Position numbers and translations under genes: made by a program
Shown: piece by piece, positions 34,417-40,355 of the stretch
How positions within the stretch are numbered: position 1 is the first letter of the stretch
How the letters are laid out: each line of letters opens with the position of its first letter
The notes under the pieces: model-generated
Told to the model about the DNA's origin: nothing
Database searches by the model: none
Seen by the model: only the letters and a program-made list of their open reading frames with translations
Source: Halioglobus sp.
Lineage (GTDB): Bacteria; Pseudomonadota; Gammaproteobacteria; Pseudomonadales; Halieaceae
Length of the DNA: 40,355 nucleotides
Assembly (NCBI GenBank): GCA_028825045.1
Contig: JAPKAY010000034.1
Location: 1-40,355 of the forward strand
Direction of reading: 5' to 3'

Positions 34417-35814
34417 CTAATGGGCCAGACGGTTTCTGCCCGCTTTTTTTGCCTTATAGAGATTTTTATCCGCTGCTCCGATTACATCATCCGCCTCCGC
34501 GCACTCACCACCGCGTTCAGCGATTCCCCCGCTAATAGTGACTGACACCTGATCGCTGCGCAGTCTTGTCGCACCCCGTTTTCTGGTACCTTCTTTTAAC
34601 CCCGTCGGACGAAATTTCTGGTCCCGGATAGACATGATGTAACCTGCAATTTCTTCTCGCACATGCTCCAGTGGCTCAACCGACTCCTCCACCGTCCTGC
34701 GTGGGAACACAACACAAAATTCTTCTCCGCCGTATCGATAAGCTGTGCCGCCGCCCCCAACCTTGCGAATGCGAGAAGCGACGAGTTTGAGCACTTCGTC
34801 TCCCACATCGTGCCCATAGGTGTCGTTAAAACGTTTGAAGTGATCCACATCCAGCATAGCAATAGCGTAATTGCCACCCAACATTTTCAGCCTCTCGTTC
34901 AATGCGCGCCGGCCCGGCAGTCCTGTGAGGTCATCCAGGTAGGCCATCGCATGGGAGCTGCGCAAGCTGCCCCAAAGCAAACACAGGGCTGCCGCAGTGC
35001 ACATTGCCACGGAGATGTGCTCGAGATGCAGCAAGGCGAGCACCAGGTAGAGGGAACTAAAAGTGCCTATTAGGGCCGCATCTACCTCTTCATTGCGCGT
35101 ACTCAGCAGCACTACCCCCACCACGACAACCAACCCCGCTAATAAGGTGGCCCCAAAAGAGAGAACATAGCCATCCACCGGGCGCGGCGCATAATAGCTT
35201 TGCGCCGCCTCACTCACCTGCGGTAGCCAGGGGCCAAGCTCAACACAGATCAACGCAAGCGTAATGAACGCCAGGGAGAAAACGAAACCGTAGAGATTCC
35301 AAATTCCACGTTCAGGCAAGAGCAGCAAATAGAGTATGAGTATCGGCAATGCCAGGCTGATCGCCAGAAACCGACCCCACACAATGGGGTCGGACAGACT
35401 GGCCTGTAAATAGTTCTGAACAACCCAGTAAAAAACCACCACACCGAATGAAGCAAGCATCAAACGGCTGCGATTAAACTGATAAGCCATAAACAGAGCA
35501 ACCAGGCAAAACAAATAGGCGAGGTTGTCGAGAATGACCCGTGCGTCACTGCCTAGCTGGTCGATATATAGTCGACCCAAAAGGGCCGCACCGATCAGCG
35601 TTAGGGGCACTAACATCTTCATCAGTGCTGCCGAATAAAATTGCATCGAGCGTACTTTCACTCCCTGAGTAAAGCTCACGGAAAAATGGCCTGCGTAGTC
35701 CGCCTGCCCCCCTATTTTTCTTTTCGCACTAGGCGCGAGGTCCCAGTAATGATAGCCTACGCGGCCGGTTAGAAGCATTGCCTCCGCTAGTAAAATGACG
35801 AGTACAGATCCCAT
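34417..35814 (-). CDS. membrane diguanylate cyclase (GGEEF)
   Basis: This is a 465-aa protein if read from ATG 35814. About 7 membrane segments occupy 65-285 (MLVPLTLIGAALLGRLYI, NLAYLFCLVALFMAYQF and others). The GGDEF domain follows with DDLTGLPGRRALNERL, LDVDHFKRFNDTYGHDVGDE and RYGGEEFCVVF at 360-370. The I-site RxxD is missing (TAYRY preceded by GGGG), so product inhibition is probably lost. An insertion of about 20 basic residues (396-420) sits within the domain. A start at Met57 (35646) is as likely: the upstream codons are atypical and this avoids a 20-nt 5' overlap with the divergent GGDEF-EAL gene. It makes c-di-GMP at the inner membrane. Confidence 0.9.
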   Translation of the reverse strand: MGSVLVILLAEAMLLTGRVGYHYWDLAPSAKRKIGGQADYAGHFSVSFTQGVKVRSMQFYSAALMKMLVPLTLIGAALLGRLYIDQLGSDARVILDNLAYLFCLVALFMAYQFNRSRLMLASFGVVVFYWVVQNYLQASLSDPIVWGRFLAISLALPILILYLLLLPERGIWNLYGFVFSLAFITLALICVELGPWLPQVSEAAQSYYAPRPVDGYVLSFGATLLAGLVVVVGVVLLSTRNEEVDAALIGTFSSLYLVLALLHLEHISVAMCTAAALCLLWGSLRSSHAMAYLDDLTGLPGRRALNERLKMLGGNYAIAMLDVDHFKRFNDTYGHDVGDEVLKLVASRIRKVGGGGTAYRYGGEEFCVVFPRRTVEESVEPLEHVREEIAGYIMSIRDQKFRPTGLKEGTRKRGATRLRSDQVSVTISGGIAERGGECAEADDVIGAADKNLYKAKKAGRNRLAH

Positions 35815-37606
35815 ACGCCACCAAGCAAAAATACTTGTTGTTGACGATGATCAGACTGCACGACTACTGACGCGCCAGTGTCTGGAAGCGGAGAATATGT
35901 TGATTGTAGAAGCCTCCAACGGCTTTGAAGCGCTCGATATCTTTGTGCGCGAGCGACCGGATCTGGTCTTTATGGACGTAGAAATGCCGGTTATGACGGG
36001 TCTGGAGGCCTGCAAGCGTATTCGGCAGCTTCCGCAAGGAGCAACGATTCCCATCATTATTGTTACCAGTTCGGATGATCGCCAATCTATTGATGAAGGC
36101 TTCGATGCCGGTGCAACCCAGTACAAGACCAAACCCGTAAATTGGTCACTACTGGGCCGGGACATCCAGTACACGCTCCGCGCCAGCAACGCGTTCAACT
36201 CGCTGAAGCGGCAGGAGGACCGCCTGCGCTACCTGGCATACTACGACCCGCTGACGAACCTCCCCAACAGACGCAGTTTCAATGAACATTTGAACCGATT
36301 GCTTAAGCGCAGCCAGCGCCAAGGAACGCCCGCCGCTCTGCTATTCATTGATTTAGATCATTTCAAACGCATCAATGACTCGATTGGTCACGCCCACGGC
36401 GATAGCCTGTTGGTAGAAATTGCCAAACGACTCACCATTGAACTGCGCGAAGAAGATGCCATCAACTATTTCTCCGAAAATAATGCCGAGCCAGACAGTG
36501 ACTCAGAAGGGGCAACAGAGATTGCACGACTAGGCGGCGATGAATTTACCGTAGTGTTGTCCGACGTCGCAAACATTGCGGATATAGAGAAAGTCGCGAG
36601 ACGTATTCTCGAAAGCCTGTCTGAGCCGATCGCATTACAATCGCACAATCCAGTAGTGACCCCGAGCATTGGCATCGCAATCTATCCACAGGATGGCTCG
36701 GACCCCGACACCCTGAGCCGAAATGCTGACACCGCAATGTATGTTGCAAAGGCAGAAGGACGCGCCTGCTACCGCTTCTATAATGAAGAGATGAACTCTC
36801 AGGCAGTAGAACAGCTCAAGATGGAAGAAGAGCTGCGCGAAGCCATGCAAAATGACGAACTTGAGTTGCGCTATCAACCACAGGTTGAAACTGCAACGGG
36901 TAGAGTGGTCAGTATGGAAGCGCTGGTGCGCTGGAAGCACCCAACCCGCGGCATGGTGTCTCCGCAGGAGTTTATCCCCCTAGCCGAGAGTACCGGACAA
37001 ATCATTGAGCTGGGTGAGTGGGTGATGGCCGAAGTCGCCAGACACTGCCTTTACTGGGATACGCTAGGACTGGATTCCTTCCGCGTGTGTGTCAACATTT
37101 CGCCCCTGCAATTTAACCAGCACAATTTGCCCCAATGGATCGCTAAATTTATTGATCAAGCCAGGTTAACACCAGAGCGCCTGGAACTGGAACTGACTGA
37201 AAGCGCTATCATGAATGATGCCGAGACGAATATCGGCAAACTACGAGAGCTAAAAGCACTGGGCATCGATTTGGCAGTTGACGACTTTGGTACCGGTTAT
37301 TCTTCCCTGAGCTATCTCAAGCGCTTTCCCATCGACACATTAAAAATCGACCAAAGCTTCATTGCAGACCTGGACACGACCGATGGCGCAGCCATAGTCG
37401 ACGCCATACTTGCGCTGGCAAAGACGCTCAAACTGCGCGTAATCGCCGAGGGCATCGAGAACGAAGACCAATTGTCCTACCTGGTGAAACACGACTGCGG
37501 CTTTTTGCAGGGCTTTTACTTTGCACGACCGATTTATCCAGAAGATGTGCCCAATATGCTGCAGGAGAACTTCTCCACACAAATTCAAGCAGCACTTGGC
37601 AAGTAG
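35795..37606 (+). CDS. REC-GGDEF-EAL c-di-GMP response regulator
   Basis: This is a 603-aa protein. The receiver domain (10-130) is complete, with D17/D18, Asp61 in LVFMDVEMPVMTG, T91 and K113 (KTKP). GGDEF is intact at 247-251 and EAL at E375 (SMEALVRW), with VNISPLQ, LELTES, DDFGTGYS, LKID and VIAEGIE. An acidic insertion of about 20 residues separates the REED I-site (218-221) from GGDEF, where five residues are usual. The partner kinase is not in the window. The next gene, the subtilase, begins 22 nt after the stop, so the two are probably co-transcribed. Confidence 0.93.
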   Translation: MTSTDPIRHQAKILVVDDDQTARLLTRQCLEAENMLIVEASNGFEALDIFVRERPDLVFMDVEMPVMTGLEACKRIRQLPQGATIPIIIVTSSDDRQSIDEGFDAGATQYKTKPVNWSLLGRDIQYTLRASNAFNSLKRQEDRLRYLAYYDPLTNLPNRRSFNEHLNRLLKRSQRQGTPAALLFIDLDHFKRINDSIGHAHGDSLLVEIAKRLTIELREEDAINYFSENNAEPDSDSEGATEIARLGGDEFTVVLSDVANIADIEKVARRILESLSEPIALQSHNPVVTPSIGIAIYPQDGSDPDTLSRNADTAMYVAKAEGRACYRFYNEEMNSQAVEQLKMEEELREAMQNDELELRYQPQVETATGRVVSMEALVRWKHPTRGMVSPQEFIPLAESTGQIIELGEWVMAEVARHCLYWDTLGLDSFRVCVNISPLQFNQHNLPQWIAKFIDQARLTPERLELELTESAIMNDAETNIGKLRELKALGIDLAVDDFGTGYSSLSYLKRFPIDTLKIDQSFIADLDTTDGAAIVDAILALAKTLKLRVIAEGIENEDQLSYLVKHDCGFLQGFYFARPIYPEDVPNMLQENFSTQIQAALGK

Positions 37607-37628
37607 TCCGGTAAAAACCCTCCCTCGG

Positions 37629-39641
37629 ATGAAGAACTGCGCACTTACGGCAACACTCTCAGCCTACCTACTCCTATCCCCCGCCGCGTGGTCAGTTGAG
37701 TCCGACGAGTTGCAAGTCTTGCTCCAGGGCTCGTCCGCCGACGAAATTTCGAAGCTGGTTGAAAATGCCGGGGGGACGGTCACCCACGACCTCCATGTCA
37801 TCAACGCTGTGGGCGCAAAGCTAAGCCAGCAACAACTCGATAGTGTAATTAAGTCTCCGCTGGTTACGCGGCACATTGATGACCTTGCTGATATTGATAA
37901 GCCAGTCGAAAAACCCGACGAGGAAGAGGGATGCAAGGTAAGGGGCCATATCGAACTAGACTTCACTCCACAGGGTTTTCTTTGGCGCTTATACAACAAG
38001 CGCGCCACTCCCGCCCGGCTAAAGAGTCTAGAGCTTACATGGCCACCCTCAATGGGAGCCGTCACGGCCATATCAGTAGGCGGTAGAGCCGTAGCGCCTA
38101 GCCTGTATCAAGATGCCTCATTAGGCTCGTTACATGTAGACTTCCCTGCCACCCAACAGCCAATATTACGTGGAAGAGCAGACCTGAAAGTCAGCTTTGA
38201 GTCCCCAACTCCCGCGAGTGGTGAACAGCCTCCTCGACAGAGAGATTTCACTCTCAAGATGAGCTTTGCGGAGAATTGCGCTGCTACCCTGGTGACTGGC
38301 TATGAGAATAATCACGACAATTTTTACTACAACACCGTCGCCGAGATAGACTCCTTCCATCAGCAAGGCATCACTGGCAAAGGCGTCACGGTGGCCGTCA
38401 TTGATTCTGGGCTTTGGGACCACGAAGCGCTGGAGAAGGACACTACCGGAAAACCTCGCGTGCTCGCCAGATATGATGCCCGTAATGGCGCCACAGGTTC
38501 CGGGGTAATCGATGAGAGTGGGCATGGCACCCATATGACCAGCATCATCGCGCATAGCGGCAAGACCATGCACCAAGGCCGCCCAACAGGTGCATATAAA
38601 GGCGTGGCACCTGATGCCAGTCTCGTTTCGGTGAAAGTATTGGACCGCGGCGGGTTTGCCCATATTCTGGAAATTGTTAGTGCTATTCAATGGGTCGTCG
38701 ACAACCGCGAAAAATACAATATTAGGGTTCTCAACCTCTCCATTGCCCAGACACCGCGATGGCCCTACTGGGAAGACCCGGTCAATCAGGCGGTAATGAG
38801 GGCGTGGGAAGATGGGATAGCGGTGGTTGCCGCCGCCGGCAACGAAGGCCCGGAACCCATGACTATTGGGTCACCCGGCAACCAGCCCGAGATTATTACG
38901 GTTGGAGCGGTTACCGACTCCTGGACGCCCAATACGCGCGACGACGACTATATACCCGACTTCTCCTCCCGAGGCCCGACACTCGCAGGCCATATAAAAC
39001 CAGACTTCGTCGCTCTGGGCGGGCATATGACCGGTCTCATTCGCCCGGAATCAGACCTGGCCACGGAGCAGCCCGAAGATATCCTCAGAACTGGAGAATT
39101 TGTCTCTACCGGGTCCTCACAAGCGACTGCGCTGGTCTCCGGGATCCTGGCACTTTTAATACAGCTGGAGCCTGACCTCACGCCCGATGAACTCAAGTGC
39201 AAGCTCATCACCAGCGCGGAGCCGGCCATAAACCGCGACGGGTTGCTCGCATACAGTCCCTTTGAACAGGGGCATGGTTACTTGAGCGCCGCCAGGGCAG
39301 TAACTCTGGGCGAAAAAGCGTGTGGAGACAATGACTCAGCCGAGAACACAGGCCACTCAGAGGCTGACGACCGATATGGACCGGCTATCATTGATGCGGA
39401 TGGCGACGTCTCACTACCAGGGCTGAAAAGTATGGTTTCGGCCACAAGCAGCGAGAAAGGCCTCAGCGAAAACCGCAAATGGGGTGTAAAAGATTATATC
39501 GAACAAGCAGAACTCATGCCTTCCGGGCAGGACCCGTCCAGTAAGCCGCCTTTCGATTGGCAGGGACTCTATCTGTTGGAACGAGGCATCATTGAGAATC
39601 TGTCTCGGGGAAAGCCAACGGATACCCCAACGCCACCCTAG
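37629..39641 (+). CDS. secreted subtilisin-like serine protease (S8) with C-terminal repeat-like tail
   Basis: This 670-aa protein runs from ATG 37629 (MKNCALTATLSAYLLLSPAA, a clear signal peptide). A longer frame to 37521 would overlap the previous gene and hide the signal. Residues 25-90 look like an I9-type inhibitor propeptide and 105-215 form an extra beta-rich domain. The catalytic domain spans about 235-560, with Asp259 (AVIDSGLW), His299 (GHGTHM), oxyanion Asn405 (AAAGNEG) and Ser497 (STGSSQAT). The tail after 565 is acidic and low-complexity. It includes NRKWGVKDYIEQA (615-627), which resembles the 12-residue repeat of the next gene. Processing of that neighbour is a suggestion, not shown. 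Confidence 0.93.
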   Translation: MKNCALTATLSAYLLLSPAAWSVESDELQVLLQGSSADEISKLVENAGGTVTHDLHVINAVGAKLSQQQLDSVIKSPLVTRHIDDLADIDKPVEKPDEEEGCKVRGHIELDFTPQGFLWRLYNKRATPARLKSLELTWPPSMGAVTAISVGGRAVAPSLYQDASLGSLHVDFPATQQPILRGRADLKVSFESPTPASGEQPPRQRDFTLKMSFAENCAATLVTGYENNHDNFYYNTVAEIDSFHQQGITGKGVTVAVIDSGLWDHEALEKDTTGKPRVLARYDARNGATGSGVIDESGHGTHMTSIIAHSGKTMHQGRPTGAYKGVAPDASLVSVKVLDRGGFAHILEIVSAIQWVVDNREKYNIRVLNLSIAQTPRWPYWEDPVNQAVMRAWEDGIAVVAAAGNEGPEPMTIGSPGNQPEIITVGAVTDSWTPNTRDDDYIPDFSSRGPTLAGHIKPDFVALGGHMTGLIRPESDLATEQPEDILRTGEFVSTGSSQATALVSGILALLIQLEPDLTPDELKCKLITSAEPAINRDGLLAYSPFEQGHGYLSAARAVTLGEKACGDNDSAENTGHSEADDRYGPAIIDADGDVSLPGLKSMVSATSSEKGLSENRKWGVKDYIEQAELMPSGQDPSSKPPFDWQGLYLLERGIIENLSRGKPTDTPTPP

Positions 39642-39954
39642 AAACCCAAGCGCATTAGTAGCCCTGTAACCCTAGAGGGTCAGCGACTGACTGGATCGAC
39701 CCGATGTACTGAATTAGCATCTACACCGTGGCTTTACTGGGCAATCCGATCTTCAAGGCCACGCACCATCCGAGACCCTCCCCACCTACCCCATAAAGGG
39801 CATAACGGTCCCTTCATTTCCCCAACCCCACCCCGTATAACTAAATCAAGCATAGCCGGATTAGAATGCGATCAGAGTCCCGGGAAGGGGCTGGTTTAGA
39901 GAGCTCGGTCACAAATTAGTGTGACTGAACAAAAGAAACGCAGGTAAAAACATT
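39642..39954 (+). other. 313-nt intergenic region before the repeat-protein gene
   Basis: No ORF or RNA gene is evident. It contains a near-palindrome ACCCTAGAGGGT (39669-39680), not followed by a T-run. Near the start it has the dyad described separately at 39908-39925. The length suggests an independent promoter for the repeat protein. Confidence 0.5.
39908..39925 (+). promoter_or_regulatory. dyad GTCACA-N6-TGTGAC upstream of repeat protein
   Basis: GTCACA (39908-39913) and TGTGAC (39920-39925) are perfect inverted 6-mers around AATTAG, 29 nt before ATG 39955. It is either an operator or a small hairpin in the mRNA leader. The half-sites are in the reverse order of a CRP site (TGTGA-N6-TCACA), so CRP is not implied. 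Confidence 0.4.
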
Positions 39955-40355
39955 ATGAAAACACTTAAAAAAATTGGTTTCGTAGGACTTGCCAGTGCCG
40001 CACTCCTTGCCCTGACGCCCTCTCTGACGGTAGCAGCTACACCGGAAGACAGTGCCGATACATCAAGCAATGCGGTACATCGGATCAGTCATAAACTCGC
40101 TTCATCTGAGCAGTACACTGGAAGCACTACTTCCGGGTATAAGTGGGGCAAAAAAGCTCCTGCGGCTGAATCTAAAACGATTTGGGCTGGTTCCAAGGAA
40201 GCTAAAAGTGGCTACAAGTGGGGCAACTCCAACTCTACAAAAACTATCACACCGGTAGCAGCTTCTAACCAGGCAACGCAAGCCGGAAGCCGATGGCGTC
40301 GTGACTTTTCCGAGCAAGCCGGAAGCCGATGGCGTCGTGACTTTTCCGAGCAAGC
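39955..40355 (+). CDS. secreted repeat protein with KW/RW motifs and 12-residue tandem repeats (cut by right edge)
   Basis: ATG 39955 has a CAGG ten nt upstream and is followed by 133 codons before the window ends. A signal peptide (hydrophobic FVGLASAALLALTPSLTVAA) should be cleaved near residue 28. The mature part has two SGYKWG copies (60-65 and 85-90), then QAGSRWRRDFSE twice in perfect tandem (109-120 and 121-132) and the start of a third. All share an aromatic Trp beside basic residues, without Cys. I do not recognise the family. It could be a structural or matrix protein, or a precursor cut at its RR sites into identical 12-mers. Its full length cannot be seen. Confidence 0.8.
   Translation, partial: MKTLKKIGFVGLASAALLALTPSLTVAATPEDSADTSSNAVHRISHKLASSEQYTGSTTSGYKWGKKAPAAESKTIWAGSKEAKSGYKWGNSNSTKTITPVAASNQATQAGSRWRRDFSEQAGSRWRRDFSEQ
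40279..40355 (+). repeat. perfect 36-bp in-frame tandem repeats, array cut by window end
   Basis: Copy 1 is 40279-40314 and copy 2 is 40315-40350. They are identical in all 36 positions, including synonymous ones, and a third begins at 40351. Each encodes QAGSRWRRDFSE. The perfect DNA identity points to recent expansion or ongoing homogenisation. The total copy number lies beyond the edge. Confidence 0.95.

Noticed and set aside
34399..34425. Terminator between the convergent GGDEF-EAL and DGC genes
   Set aside because: A bulged GCCC-ATT/AATGGGC stem exists but overlaps a stop codon and has no T-run on either strand.
37521..37628. Upstream extension of the subtilase reading frame
   Set aside because: It overlaps the end of the REC-GGDEF-EAL gene and would bury the signal peptide that begins at ATG 37629.
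38759..39175. 138-codon plus-strand ORF in another frame within the subtilase
   Set aside because: It lies entirely inside a strongly supported gene, has Arg/Gly-rich shadow composition and has no start signal.
39908..39925. CRP binding site
   Set aside because: The half-sites are in inverted order (TCACA then TGTGA), so it does not match the CRP consensus.
1..40355. CRISPR array, IS element, prophage, tRNA or rRNA
   Set aside because: No spaced palindromic repeats, transposase, phage or RNA-gene signatures were seen; the only tandem arrays are the hexamer at 10106 and the coding 36-mer at 40279.

Overview
The window looks like a chromosome segment of a free-living, probably marine gammaproteobacterium. 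This rests on its FabV, MiaE, homodimeric AceE/AceF, NadA and BepA-type genes, its c-di-GMP enzymes, and a steroid-degradation operon of the type found in steroid-degrading Gammaproteobacteria (for example the Halieaceae/Spongiibacteraceae side of the class). The placement is inferred from gene content and no search was run. No rRNA, tRNA, insertion sequence, prophage or CRISPR array is visible.

Region 1 (1-8163, all minus strand) is a compact operon, read right to left: fadD3, two tandem Lrp/AsnC regulators, ipdA, ipdB, ipdC, echA20, ipdE1 and ipdE2 (cut by the left edge). Gaps are 2-26 nt, with one 11-nt overlap. Together these encode most of the route by which the last two steroid rings (HIP, the C/D-ring propionate) are activated to the CoA thioester, partly beta-oxidised and opened. 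The leader at 8164-8421 holds a perfect 16-bp palindrome, a tandem 11-bp AT-rich repeat and alternative hairpins, which are good candidates for operon control.

Region 2 (8422-12178, minus) is a fabV, metallo-beta-lactamase-fold hydrolase and acyl-CoA ligase group. A hexanucleotide repeat lies between the last two genes, inside a 30-codon ORF that overlaps the ligase start by ATGA. Region 3 (12460-16294) has miaE and a GT2-like glycosyltransferase on the plus strand, facing a TPR-SPINDLY-type O-GlcNAc-transferase-like protein, with the two 3' ends overlapping. Region 4 (16309-24561, minus) has aceF and aceE, a large M16 peptidase lipoprotein and an AI-2E/PerM-type permease. The aceE upstream region carries two blocks of about 10-bp periodic repeats in opposite orientation.

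Region 5 (24825-32362) holds a large secreted PD40/IPT/FG-GAP protein, a TusA-like protein, a BepA-like M48 protease with TPRs, nadA, a Ddn/DUF385-family protein and a stand-alone crotonase. Region 6 (32692-37606) is a c-di-GMP cluster of three enzymes: degenerate REC-GGDEF-EAL, membrane diguanylate cyclase and REC-GGDEF-EAL.

Region 7 (37629-40355, plus) is the most unusual part. A secreted subtilase follows the last GGDEF-EAL gene by 22 nt, and a small secreted protein made of aromatic/basic repeats follows the subtilase. That protein ends, at the window edge, in perfect 36-bp tandem repeats (12-residue unit QAGSRWRRDFSE). The subtilase's own C-terminal tail contains a diverged version of the same motif. 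This suggests a protease and repeat-precursor pair that may not have been described.
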